The translations under genes and the position numbers were made by a program. The notes beneath the pieces were generated by a model. The model searched no databases, was not told the DNA's origin, and saw only the letters and a program-made list of their open reading frames with translations. 64,000 nt of DNA from Acheta domesticus (Eukaryota; Arthropoda; Insecta; Orthoptera; Gryllidae): assembly GCA_031308135.1 (NCBI GenBank), contig JAHLJT010009419.1, positions 181,304,856-181,368,855 of the forward strand. Direction: 5' to 3'. How positions within the stretch are numbered: position 1 is the stretch's first letter; the number at the start of each line of letters is the position of its first letter. Below, piece after piece: positions 49,701-55,629 of the stretch.

Positions 49701-51201
49701 CTCCTCAATTGCGAGAGAAAGGTGTGCGAGAAGCATAGTTTGGTTCAGTAATGAACAGAAAACTAGTGGTGGTAAAACAGCACGTATTTTCACACAAAAT
49801 TACGTGAGAAGTATTCAAATTTTCGAAATATTGCACATGACCTTATTACAAAACCTATCTTTAAGGAACAGATTTCATTAAGGAAAAATCTGTATCTCCA
49901 GAAATGTAGGCCTAGCTGTAGGAAGATGCCGAAAAAGATTTGCATTTTTGCAATTTTCGATAACTAGGGGTTTTCAACGAACATGAGATCTGCACCATTC
50001 TCTTAAACATTCTGCACACTGTCCAACAACAAAATTTAATCCATGTTTTCGAAAATGTCCCAGGGACTTCATGTAAAGTACCCCCTCAACCAAAATATCG
50101 GATTGATGTTCAAAGGGCCACTACATCACCCAGAACGATCGAGAAATATCAATTTTGGAGCAAATTGGCTGAACGGTTTAGCCGCAAGCGTTGTTCACGG
50201 ACAGATGGATGGGCAGACAGACAGACGTTTTGCCGTCATTCGATTTCATAGTCATAGACTCACAAAACACAGATGCAAAAATAGACTCTACACCGCGTGT
50301 TATAGGATTTGTTTCTAAATTTAGCATCTGGATCTATCCATTTTTTCGTCACTAGCTCTGTGATAAGAGTTTCTTTTCGGAAATGAGCCGTTTTTCCGCA
50401 CAGCATTACATAACTTCCTCTCTACTTTGTGACCGGTAGCGAGAAAATAAAAATGTGTTGTAATGTACAAAACAGAACCTGGAAAATTGATAATCTCAAA
50501 CCTGGAAAACCGGGAAAAAACCTTGAGTTTCAAAAAGCCGGATTGCTGGTCACCCTGCATTAGTATGTTTAATTTGTTAAAATGGATTCTTTAAAATTAT
50601 GAATTTTTGGACAATATTGTCTCGTAGAAATAAATGGCGATCTCTTTTTATGAAATAGCTATATATGTGCCACGAAGTGGCAATTGGTGTAATGTCACAG
50701 ATAAAGACTTATTCCACTTAAAAATACTGATTTTTTTTTATACCAGCATTATAAACGACCTTTTCTGTTGCAAGAAATCATTCATAATCAGGCATTTTAC
50801 GGCACAAATGATGACGTATTTTTCATGACAACTTGCTTAAATAATAACAACAATGTTAATAATAATAATGAGGATGATGATGATAATGATAATAATAATA
50901 ATAATTTTTGCCCGTCCTTCATTTGGAGCAACATTTGAACTGATACGTGGATGGTCCGTTTGCAGTCAACGGCGGCGAGCAGAAGGTGCTGCGCAAGTGC
51001 GTGTTCTCGCGGGAGGCGCTGGACGGGCGCTGCTTCGACCAGCCGCAGAGCAACGACTTCCTCACCGTGGAGCACTGCTCCACCTGCGACGACGCCGACG
51101 GCTGCAACGCCGCCCCGGGCCCCGCCCCCGCCGCGCTCTCCGCCGCCGCCGCCCTCGCGCTCTCGGCCACGGCGCTCGCCGCCGCGCGCCTCCTCCGCTG
51201 A
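10858..51201 (+). CDS. Ly6/uPAR-family three-finger GPI-anchored protein (join 10858-10924, 44403-44561, 50966-51201)
   Basis: Joining three exons with canonical GT-AG, phase-1 introns gives 153 residues. Residues 1-26 form a signal peptide (Leu/Ala core, likely cleavage after GVGA). The mature part has ten cysteines at 29, 32, 40, 54, 69, 87, 98, 113, 116 and 122, in the LRCWVC ... C ... C ... C ... CSTC ... CN pattern of a Ly6/three-finger domain, with an N-glycosylation sequon at Asn45. After CN, an Ala/Leu-rich tail (about 129-151) ending in Arg fits a GPI-attachment signal. Such proteins act at the cell surface or in the secretory route, for example in septate junctions or channel modulation in insects; the specific role here is unknown. 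The signal-peptide exon followed by two domain exons is typical of the family. 151 of 153 codons end in G or C. I cannot assign an ortholog. Confidence 0.85.
10940..11530 (+). repeat. Tandemly repeated tRNA-like SINE (family E) abutting the exon 1 donor
   Basis: A unit of about 130 bp is repeated: partial unit 10940-11005 (interrupted by the MITE at 11006), unit 11243-11372, and unit 11373 onward. Landmarks are TCGCGAAGGCC, AAGGTCGTAG, TGCCTGAAGGGATGCGGGTT and AATTTCTCTGTGAA. The block TAGCTGCCTC ... TTGGAATCCCGCC resembles a tRNA-derived SINE head with a B box, and a relative is present on the minus strand at 29855-30020. Confidence 0.65.
11006..11238. mobile_element. Palindromic MITE family A, copy 2
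   Basis: 233 bp with termini TAGTGCGATTTTTATAAC at both ends, inserted after TA (11004-11005); the right flanking dinucleotide is now TG. The uninterrupted neighbouring repeat unit (around 11365-11385) shows the sequence before insertion. The element lies in intron 1, about 80 bp after the exon 1 donor. Confidence 0.88.
11650..11850 (+). repeat. Direct repeat downstream of exon 1 (copy 2)
   Basis: Second copy of the 10265-10452 segment, about 1.39 kb further on, in the same orientation, with a small insertion near 11810. Together the copies enclose the promoter and exon 1. Confidence 0.85.
11851..14818. other. Intron 1, no recognised feature
   Basis: About 3 kb of AT-rich intronic sequence. 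The open frames are short and lack domain signatures. I see no RNA gene or repeat family that recurs in this window. Confidence 0.5.
14819..14906. repeat. (ATC)n then (AAT)n microsatellite
   Basis: About nine ATC-type units, a short CTTCG interruption, then about 19 AAT units. The Ile- and Met-run open frames across it are artefacts. Confidence 0.97.
14907..15515. other. Intron 1, no recognised feature
   Basis: AT-rich intronic sequence with nothing I can identify. Confidence 0.5.
15516..16420. mobile_element. Possible hAT-like element with ATCGATG clusters
   Basis: Clusters of ATCGATG/CATCGAT lie at 15540-15620 and, in inverse orientation, at 16330-16400. The outer edges read GTGATGCGA on the left and TCGCATCCGTAC on the right, a short imperfect inverted terminus. 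This resembles insect hAT MITEs with subterminal ATCGAT repeats, but I found no 8-bp target duplication, so boundaries and class are tentative. A separate fold-back element is nested inside. Confidence 0.45.
15826..16201. mobile_element. Fold-back MITE, GGGTCATTCC termini
   Basis: A 376-bp element with termini GGGTCATTCCATATT and its near reverse complement, flanked by TACT on both sides (15822-15825 and 16202-16205; CTACT is an alternative reading). Long arms of roughly 95 bp pair through ATGAAATTTGACA and ATGAATGAAGAATAAGAAA. It has no coding capacity. It sits inside the ATCGATG-flanked region, so it is the younger insertion. Confidence 0.75.
16691..16742. repeat. (ATT)n(ATC)n microsatellite
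   Basis: About 13 ATT units followed by three or four ATC units. Confidence 0.95.
16743..18029. other. Intron 1, no recognised feature
   Basis: Intronic sequence without a recurring repeat, RNA gene or plausible exon. The 80-codon frame at 16910-17152 has no family signature. Confidence 0.5.
18030..18920 (-). repeat. Dispersed repeat family C, copy 1 (inverted)
   Basis: Contains the family core GCTAAACCGTTCAGCCGATT, the run of GTCTGTCTGTCC just before it, and ACACGTGGTGTAGCCC. The same blocks appear in the opposite orientation at 35725-36365, 43325-44085, 49765-50455 and 62440-63035. This copy carries an internal duplication: the block around 18540-18620 (GATAGAGATT ... AAAGTCTGTTGTA) recurs at about 18800-18880. 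The class of element is unknown to me; no termini or target duplications are evident. Confidence 0.75.
19285..20345. other. 1-kb GC-rich, pyrimidine-biased island in intron 1
   Basis: Composition changes sharply to GC-rich with many CpGs. From about 19600 the plus strand is strongly C/T-biased, with diverged repeats built on CTCCGCACAGCCCTGGCG (about 19660, 19700 and 19770). Many overlapping frames are open on both strands, the longest 285 codons, but they are Pro/Ser/Arg low-complexity translations with no domain. It could be an intronic CpG island or alternative promoter, or an expanded minisatellite. Confidence 0.6.
20346..24189. other. Intron 1, no recognised feature
   Basis: About 3.8 kb of mostly AT-rich sequence. 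A full CRE-like palindrome TGACGTCA occurs near 20871. A block near 22090-22140 with ACTTCGAATCCTGG may be a decayed tRNA-like SINE head. Nothing else is supportable. Confidence 0.4.
24190..24545. other. CpG-rich island in intron 1
   Basis: Dense CpG and GC-rich with repeated CGCCCCGCTCC-type units (24410-24460) and three GCGTC units near 24495. Open frames across it are low complexity. It directly precedes a transposon-like inverted repeat. Confidence 0.5.
24631..25010. mobile_element. Putative MITE densely packed with TCAGTGA motifs
   Basis: Both ends carry related inverted termini: CTCTCAGTCTGAATCAGTGA on the left and the complement of CTCTCTGAATCTGAATCAGT on the right. At least ten TCAGTGA/TCACTGA motifs or one-base variants occur inside, in both orientations. 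Repeated subterminal motifs are typical binding sites for a transposase. No clear target duplication was found, and a family A MITE begins ten bases beyond its right end. Confidence 0.55.
25021..25254. mobile_element. Palindromic MITE family A, copy 3
   Basis: 234 bp with TA at both edges (25019-25020 and 25255-25256). Inverted halves share ATGGAATAT, TTTCGCGTC, TGCCGCTAG and the GCGATTTTTCTAACTTTGCC terminus. Non-coding. Confidence 0.85.
25257..26189. other. Intron 1 with a small CpG-rich segment
   Basis: AT-rich to about 25860, then a CpG-rich segment to about 26085 whose frames show no domain. No gene called. Confidence 0.45.
26190..26300 (+). mobile_element. tRNA-like SINE head, different family
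   Basis: ATGGCAAGGTGGCTCAGAG supplies an A-box-like motif (TGGCTCAGAGTG) and GGGTGCGAGTTAAAGTGCC lies at B-box distance. A G/T-rich stretch typical of SINE bodies follows. It is not a tRNA gene: the acceptor and anticodon arms do not form. Boundaries are approximate. Confidence 0.45.
26381..26698 (-). mobile_element. SINE S1, headless copy with 12-bp target duplication
   Basis: 318 bp of the S1 body flanked by a perfect 12-bp repeat GGTCGAATATGT (26369-26380 and 26699-26710). The tRNA-like head is absent, and the 3' tail is also missing. Its 5' boundary (TGATGCGATGTTTTCTATGG on the minus strand) coincides with that of the copy at 28526-28895. Confidence 0.85.
26711..28525. other. Intron 1 with an AT hairpin, otherwise unassigned
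   Basis: A poly-G run of 11 lies near 27018. A perfect hairpin lies at 27215-27253 (18-bp arms, 3-nt loop). The frames at 26748-27197 show no convincing family. No exon is supported. Confidence 0.45.
27215..27253. repeat. Perfect 18-bp AT-rich hairpin
   Basis: Arm TATTGTATTTATTAAATG (27215-27232) and its exact reverse complement (27236-27253) are separated by TAT. Confidence 0.95.
28526..28895 (-). mobile_element. SINE S1, headless copy
   Basis: Nearly identical to 26381-26698 over the shared body, but it keeps the 3' tail (TTGGTTGATTAATG at the left). It begins at the same internal 5' position as that copy, so both belong to a head-lacking subgroup. Confidence 0.8.
28896..29854. other. Intron 1, no recognised feature
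   Basis: AT-rich intronic sequence with nothing I can identify. Confidence 0.5.
29855..30020 (-). mobile_element. tRNA-like SINE (family E), minus strand
   Basis: On the minus strand, GCCTGGATAGCTGAAGTCG is followed at B-box distance by GCGCGTTCGAATCCCGCCCC, then a TTGTGTGTTCATG body. The B box GTTCGAATCCC is intact. It resembles the tandem units next to exon 1. A clover-leaf fold is not evident, so it is a SINE head rather than a tRNA gene. Confidence 0.65.
30021..32133. other. Intron 1, low-complexity and unassigned
   Basis: Contains an AAT microsatellite (30180-30211) and an AT-only palindromic tract (31255-31408) of TAATAT/ATTATT units. A 107-codon frame at 31689-32012 shows no domain. 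Confidence 0.5.
31255..31408. repeat. AT-only palindromic tract
   Basis: About 150 bp composed almost wholly of TAATA/TATTA units in both orientations, able to form several alternative hairpins. Confidence 0.9.
32134..32719 (+). mobile_element. Full-length SINE S1 with internal trinucleotide expansion
   Basis: 586 bp flanked by GCAATAGAC (32125-32133 and 32720-32728). It begins CAAACCAGGAG with A box TGGCTCAGGAG (about 32147) and B box GGTTCTAGTCCC (32197-32208). A (CCA)n(GCA)n microsatellite (32606-32645) has expanded near the 3' end, where other copies read differently. The tail ends ATCAAT. Confidence 0.88.
32729..34186. other. Intron 1, unassigned, with CpG-rich patch
   Basis: A moderately GC-rich patch at about 32960-33080 and a segment near 33310-33500 (CCGACGCCGTTCGACCGATC, then ATGAAAGTTGGCAC) that reads like a decayed dispersed repeat. 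A purine-rich GAGAGGGA tract lies at about 33711-33795. No exon supported. Confidence 0.4.
34187..34742 (-). mobile_element. SINE S1, near full length
   Basis: Aligns with the complete S1 copies from the 3' region (left) to the tRNA-like head (right, with a degraded B box near 34682). It abuts a family D repeat at its 5' end. Target duplications are not clear. Confidence 0.8.
34743..34885 (+). repeat. Dispersed repeat family D, copy 2
   Basis: Shares AACAGTAAAAACTGTATATG, GACGTATGGGGAA and TCTGCGCACATTTTCTCGAG with the copies at 5690-5830 and 47025-47125. It begins directly at the SINE edge. Confidence 0.65.
34886..35724. other. Intron 1, no recognised feature
   Basis: Nothing identifiable. 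Confidence 0.5.
35725..36365 (+). repeat. Dispersed repeat family C, copy 2
   Basis: Contains GAAAATCGGCTGAACGGTTT, the ACGGACAGACA run and TTTCTAAATTT near the right end. At 36170-36210 it carries a private hairpin: GGTATCAAGAACCCACA pairs with TGTGGGTCCTTGATACC across 7 nt. The other copies have only the first arm. Confidence 0.75.
36366..40009. other. Intron 1, two GC-rich patches, otherwise unassigned
   Basis: GC-rich patches at about 36400-36560 and 39195-39430 carry short open frames on both strands without domain signatures or flanking splice sites I would trust. The rest is AT-rich and featureless. Confidence 0.4.
40010..40551 (+). mobile_element. Full-length SINE S1, reference copy
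   Basis: 542 bp flanked by a perfect 10-bp duplication ATCAAATAAT (40000-40009 and 40552-40561). It begins CAAACCAGCTGAAG, with A box TGGCTCAGGG (40024-40033) and B box GGTTCGAGTTCC (40078-40089), and ends in an AATCAATCAATC tail. This copy defines both termini of the family cleanly. Confidence 0.92.
40562..42221. other. Intron 1, short tandem duplication, otherwise unassigned
   Basis: A roughly 110-bp unit is repeated once around 40630-40800 (AACAAATTCAAAATGGTCTG and AACAAGTCCAAAGAGGCCTC, both ending in GGGCCTC). The remainder is AT-rich with no feature. Confidence 0.45.
42222..42692 (+). mobile_element. SINE S1, 5'-truncated copy
   Basis: Starts within the tRNA-like head just before the B box (GACCGGGCAGTCGTAGATTT) and runs through the body to near the tail. 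Diverged from the reference by several deletions. Confidence 0.75.
42693..43324. other. Intron 1, no recognised feature
   Basis: AT-rich sequence without identifiable features. Confidence 0.5.
43325..44085 (+). repeat. Dispersed repeat family C, copy 3
   Basis: Carries the family landmarks AACGATGGAGCCAT, CGAACGGTTTAGTAG, GCCACGTGTTGGAGGA, and an end in TAGCGAGAAAATAAAAATGG. A short frame (43800-43994) runs through the conserved core but is not conserved as protein between copies. Confidence 0.75.
44113..44331. repeat. 13-bp tandem array of the palindrome GACTATAGTC
   Basis: About 16 units of GTCATGGACTATA with minor variants (GTCATAGACTATA, GCCATGGACTATA, GTCACGGACTACA). A higher-order block of about 44 bp is repeated within it (44215-44258 and 44287-44330). 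Each unit contains the self-complementary GACTATAGTC or a near match. The array ends 71 bp before exon 2. Confidence 0.95.
44403..44561 (+). CDS. Ly6-family gene, coding exon 2
   Basis: Acceptor TTGCAG (AG 44401-44402) and donor GTGAGT (44562-44567). 159 bp, phase 1 in and out. It encodes residues 23-75 plus the first base of codon 76: the signal cleavage region, Cys 29, 32, 40, 54 and 69, and the NRT glycosylation sequon. Only two of its codons (GGA and ACA) end in A or T; all others end in G or C. The polypyrimidine tract is weak (GTGTGCTTGTGTGGTTGCAG). Confidence 0.85.
44568..45011. other. Intron 2, AT-rich with short TTATTGCATG repeats
   Basis: A unit near ATTATAATGTTATTGCATG is repeated three or four times at 44655-44740. 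An imperfect hairpin (TTTTGAAAACGAG ... CGAGTTTTCAAA) lies near 44742-44780. Confidence 0.5.
45012..45285 (-). repeat. Repeat family G, copy 1 (intact; empty-site reference)
   Basis: About 274 bp that recur in inverse orientation at the other end of intron 2 (48168-48185 plus 50558-50813). Landmarks include CATCATTTGTGCCGTAAAAT, TGCCACTTCGTGGCAC and the TAAGGGGACATC boundary. At 45260-45264 it preserves the uninterrupted version of the target that received the large insertion in copy 2. Confidence 0.8.
45286..47024. other. Intron 2, one unassigned open segment
   Basis: Mostly AT-rich. From about 46205 to 46424 one plus-strand frame stays open for about 70 codons, including LDIQDFPEVREQIQHRVEVL. 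It has no ATG start and no splice signals I would trust. It may be a fragment of a retroelement polyprotein or a chance run. Confidence 0.35.
47025..47125 (+). repeat. Dispersed repeat family D, copy 3
   Basis: Shares GTGAAAACTGTATATGACAT and ATCTGCGCACATTTTCTTAA with the other two copies, following an A-rich stretch. Confidence 0.6.
47126..48167. other. Intron 2, no recognised feature
   Basis: AT-rich, with an AAT/ATT microsatellite around 48051-48095. No exon or known repeat. Confidence 0.5.
48549..48640 (+). mobile_element. MITE family A fragment
   Basis: Matches roughly the left half of the family (ATGGAATATGTCAC ... TTTCGCGTC ... TACCGCTAGGAGTCGC) without its terminal repeats. It is a truncated remnant. 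Confidence 0.7.
49765..50455 (+). repeat. Dispersed repeat family C, copy 4
   Basis: Contains GGCTGAACGGTTTAGCCGCA, the GACAGACAGACG run and ends in TAGCGAGAAAATAAAAATG. It lies inside the hAT-like element. Confidence 0.75.
50558..50813 (+). repeat. Repeat family G, copy 2 (right part after the insertion)
   Basis: Reverse complement of 45012-45259 at roughly 85% identity. The remaining left part of this copy is ACATTTTGATGTCCC just before 48181. The inserted element splits it exactly at the CHTTA target. Confidence 0.85.
50845..50907. repeat. AAT/GAT microsatellite
   Basis: Imperfect AAT, GATGAT and AATAAT runs just upstream of exon 3. Confidence 0.85.
50966..51201 (+). CDS. Ly6-family gene, coding exon 3
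   Basis: Acceptor GTTTGCAG (AG 50964-50965) with a branch-point-like CTGAT about 22 nt upstream. The exon completes codon 76 and runs to TGA at 51199-51201. It encodes the second half of the three-finger domain (Cys 87, 98, 113, 116 and 122, then Asn123) and a 30-residue C-terminus that is mostly Ala and Leu, a likely GPI signal. Every sense codon ends in G or C. Long frames in the other phases and on the minus strand are compositional shadows. Confidence 0.85.
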
Positions 51202-53300
51202 GCACCCGCCCCGCGCCCCGCGCTCTCTCTCTCCCTCCCTCCCGCCACCCTCCCACTCAGCCGCACCTCGCCTCGTCCCGTGGGACGAGGTTGCTTCTCG
51301 TAATAAGTTTGATGCCCAGATTTAGTTTTGTTGTCGACGACCAAACCTGAAACTTTTATCCTATCCTTCCGGAGCCTTTGGTTTGTACTGATCTCAAGAA
51401 AATGAATAATTAGAAAATTGTTTCTTATTGTTACTTATCAAAATTGATGTAAAGGTAATGTACCAGACGAGAGCGCTAGAGATATTTGAACAAAACCGTG
51501 CTTCAAAATATTCGTATTTTGTACAGTTTTTTTTAAATATTCAATGACAATAATTGTTGTTCACAACGATACTTAGCAGGAACTGTTTATCTACTTATTT
51601 CTGTCAAAACATTTTTCTTTTATAAAGGTAGTATGAAGGATATGTTCACTTCCTGTCAAATGTTCGTAGGTTTTAAAATAATAGAAATATTGAAGGAACG
51701 GAGCATGCACATAGGAATGTTTTAGTGACATTCACAATTTTCATTGCATTTACGAGGTTCAACTGCGTAGGTAATTAATGTACGCAATAGCAGATCCAAT
51801 GTGGCACAATGGCACGATGAGAGCATTCGTCTACAGAATATATTTTCTTAGCATAATTTTGTAGCACAGTTGAAATTTTACTCGAATTATTATATTTGAA
51901 TATTTTAAAACAATTTCCTTGCAAACTAATGAATATTTAACTCATATATTGCTTGATTTAAATTATATTTTTTTATCTATTTCTGAGATAATTCGCTCCC
52001 TGGTGACTTTCACTCTGGATTCGCTATTGTGCGATCGCAAACTTGTTGTATGTAAAATAAGACGTGGTAACTCCTCAGAAACGTTAATGAATAGTTACGT
52101 TGTAAAATTTAAGCCAGTTATTGACGAACCAAATAAAAGGGGTGCCTGGAATCTTTTGGATATAAATCTCCCTCAGTTTCTTTCTGATTGTTGTAGATAC
52201 TATGTACAAAATCTGCGAGTTGTAAAAACGATATATTTTTATTTTATATTAAAAATAACCACCTTATTAATTTTAAGAATTGAGAAGGATTAACATAATT
52301 TAGAGATGTTTTAAAGCACGTTGCAATAAGTTTGTGCCACATGTTATGTAAACGTTGTTCCAGAATGTTCTCGAAAGAAAGCCAAAAGTAAAGACCATTT
52401 GCTTGCAAAAGAACCACATAAAAGGTACCAGTGTTTAATAATATTAAAATCAGAACTACGTAATACCAAGGTCAATTAATAATAAATTATGGTTCTGGGC
52501 AACCCATGACTAATAAGTCTCAATATACTGTTTTTATTCAAAAGATGTGAAGACGCAAAAAGTGTAGAGCAGCTCTGATTTGTTTTAAGAAATGTCTAGC
52601 TGTTTTTCTCCTCATCCTGTCAGGAATCAATCTGTAAAAGGAACCTGAATGAGTTTTATTTTTACTGAAATTTGAAGACAAAAACTAGTTTGTGTTAGAG
52701 ATTAGTAGTCATTTTTTTCCACTTCTCGATCTAGATTTAACTTTTAAGTTTCACCTGTAAGCTCGTAAAGGAATGTCATGTATGGAGAGAATACTCCAAT
52801 AAATCACTGTTTCAAATCCTTCATTAAATTTCAAGGTAAAGTATACGATCAAAGCTGCCTTACACAACACCGTGAGAATTATGTTTTCTCTTTTACCCAG
52901 CTTCCATTAGACCTTTCTCACGGAGCCTAACAATCTGTGACCTCAAACGAATGCTGAAGCAAGCCTTAGTTGCAACATTCAATAGGAGGTATTTAAGGAG
53001 ATATTAGGAAACGGGCAGTGGCCTTTGGATATTCATTAGTACAGGTGGCATTTTTGTCATTTTTGTCACATTTTTTATTGTGTATGTCCGTCCATGCGTG
53101 TAGTTAGAGAAACAATCCTTCTTGCCGAAGCAAGAACTAGTCTGTTTCCATGTTAGTCCTGTGAAATTTTGTACATAACATTTTTTAACAATTTCCCTTT
53201 TGTGTACATTGCCTGCAGAGTTATATTTGTAACATATTTTGTGTAAAGAACAGAAACATCTGTATCTCCAGCTTCAATAAAAAATTACTAAAACATGTCT
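51202..53300 (+). other. Probable 3' UTR of the Ly6-family gene
   Basis: About 100 bp of GC-rich sequence after the stop pass into AT-rich sequence that contains none of the dispersed families seen elsewhere in the window. AATAAA occurs at 52132, 52481, 52798 and 53276; the last is followed by a T-rich stretch. A Pumilio-type element TGTACATA lies at 53170-53177. The extent is inferred; an earlier poly(A) site is possible. Confidence 0.5.
53276..53281 (+). terminator. Candidate poly(A) signal AATAAA
   Basis: AATAAA followed within about 30-60 bp by a T-rich and GT-containing stretch. It is the most distal of four candidates for the Ly6-family transcript. Confidence 0.45.
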
Positions 53301-55629
53301 ACTTGATTTCTACATTCCCCTGTCCTCAATTTTTGGCGCAGATAAATATACAGAAAATTGTCGTTTATTATCAAAATCAGATATAATTTGTTAACGAAAT
53401 CGAGATTTAGCCATGATGGTACTCTCATTGCAAATAGACATATGCTCCATATCCAACAATCATCCTATTTGCACATCTTAACTCAATCATAAATCTAAGT
53501 ATATGTTTAGTAACAACACCACATCATTGATCGCCATTTTAAACATGATACTTTGTTATTTAGAGGGTCTGATTTCGATAATAAATTACTCAAATACCAT
53601 GAGAATAATTACATAACTACAGTTACCAGAGTTGACTCTTGTAGGTGTAAATAAAACAAACACGACTTCATATTTCCTTCAATATCGACAAGGATAAATT
53701 AATAAATAAGCAAACTAAGCAAGTATTCAGGCTCCCTTGCTGGGTAGGGGCTCAATAAATTTTTAGTAAATTTTATATTAGTGTATAAATATTTAAAAGT
53801 AGTTGATTTTCACAATACTCCCTTAGGTTGAGCACATTTACGGCTCCTTAAGAAATCAATTAGAGTATGGGAGTCAAGCAGTGGAAATTAACGGCAATGT
53901 GAGAAATAGTCTGCCACAGGGGACGAAAAGTTAAAGCTGAGACATAAAAGTGAGTGATGCCACTTCCATCCCCCGAATGATGTCATTTTGTGGTACATTT
54001 ATCATGATATTTTAGAATTCATGCTTGTGGTTGAATGCAAAATGAAAATTAAGAATTTTAATTTTATTATTTACTATTATCATGAAATTCGTAATGAATG
54101 AAATAATTGCATTGTATGTGTATGAAGCGTTGGTATTAAAATAAATAAGAGACAACTAAAATTACTCCTAAAATCTGTTCTACAAATTTACGTTTGATTT
54201 CAGAGCTGCTTTATAATGACAATCAGTGGCACTTTGTTACATCAAATGGTGGAGGTTCCCAAAATAATACTGGAGCGATTCATCAAAACAAAACTGTGGC
54301 GGGATGGCTCAGCCGTCACTACCGAGCCCGTTCAATTCCCGAACGGACAGGTCAGGACACCGGATTAATTGAAAGAGGTTAAGGCCGCCATTAAAGTGGA
54401 TGATTTGCTCGTGGGTTTCAAATCTGACTTCAATTGCTCCCGTTTTCATTATTATGTTTGTTTTGAGGTGAATACAACAGAAATAAAAATATAAAATAAA
54501 AAAAACATTAGCTCTATTGGTTAATGTTTGGATGCATCTTTTATATGCCAGCTGCCATTTTTCTCTTTTTTCACAATACAGATATCTAAGTTTTCACACG
54601 AAAGGTTTTCAATATTTACAATTAATTACTGATTAAGGAACAACACAGTCACTTCCCTCATAATATTTAGTTCTGAAGAGTGAAACTGTACGATCTTGTA
54701 CACTGAATTTGAATTTGGAACAATGAATTTGTTCGTGCAATTAATGCAACATCGGATAACTCTCAACCATTGTATTACGTAGGCCTATATGTTCATATAG
54801 TTAAATAATACACGCACCGAAAGGATTATAATACTGTGGAAAGGAAAATAATATTCTACCACTGAAAGGAATATAATATTCTAAACAACTAACTTGCACC
54901 TGTCACAGTCGCAACGATGTCTATGAGGTACGAACGTTTCCACCAAAATGGAGGCTTTCATATTATTCCACAACAGCAGCGCTCTCAGTGAGTCTAGTTT
55001 AATTCTAATCCAACGGCTTTGGTCACTACAGATAATACCAGCCAATCAGGAGGATCTGCGTATAATTGGAATCAGCGGCACCATCAGGATTATTCTACGT
55101 AGATTTTTCTTTAAGTCTCCAAATAATAATCCAGCTGATTGAATGTTTTCTGATAGAGAAGTTTTCATGTATGATGCGTCATTTAAAATTCATTTTATTT
55201 GTTGATTTATAGTTATTTAGAACGCATTCAATTAAGATATTGAATGACTTTCATTTCTATAGAAAATGAGTAAAAATAATATTTGTGAATGTGTCATCGA
55301 GCTCTGGGAAGGCAAAAAAGGCCCATCTCTCCCCCCCCCACCTTCGGGTGCACCACTGCATGAAAGCAAGGTGCGAATTGAAGGTGGGTTGGTGGGGATA
55401 ACCCCCCTACAGAGATTGATGTACTCTGCTCGAAAAGTACAACTGTAGTCTGTTTTTGCCAGAGACATCCGTATCTATAGATGCCTCATAATTTCCGTAC
55501 TTTAAAATGTTCAAATCAAGGAATTCAAAGTAAAAAAATTAAAATAAAAGAGCAATCTTATGATTTGTTCAGGCTGTGCTGCGTAAGCTAAAATGAACTT
55601 CGTTTCACTCGTCAAGTCATCGCCCCTTG
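53301..55629. other. Intergenic, possible SINE fragment, otherwise unassigned
   Basis: AT-rich. At about 54298-54345, GGCGGGATGGCTCAGCCG and CGTTCAATTCCCGAACGG resemble A- and B-box pieces but are too close together for a tRNA. No gene supported. Confidence 0.45.

Larger units (their letters stand above)
48186..50557. mobile_element. hAT-like DNA transposon remnant nested in repeat G
   Basis: 2372 bp beginning CAGGGTGGCCAGC and ending with the complement of CAGGGTGACCAGC. It is flanked by 5-bp direct repeats CTTTA (48181-48185) and CATTA (50558-50562). The uninterrupted site is visible in repeat G copy 1 as CCTTA (complement of 45260-45264). Near both ends lie AACCGGGAAAAAACC motifs. CAGGG termini suggest hAT; a 5-bp duplication would fit the hAT5 branch, which I recall as atypical. 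No transposase frame survives. It contains a fragment of MITE A (48549-48640) and a family C repeat. Confidence 0.75.

Noticed and set aside
50853..51350. 165-, 141- and 124-codon frames over exon 3
   Set aside because: They are in the wrong phase or strand, rich in Arg and Pro, and overlap the Ly6 exon, whose frame holds the expected cysteines.
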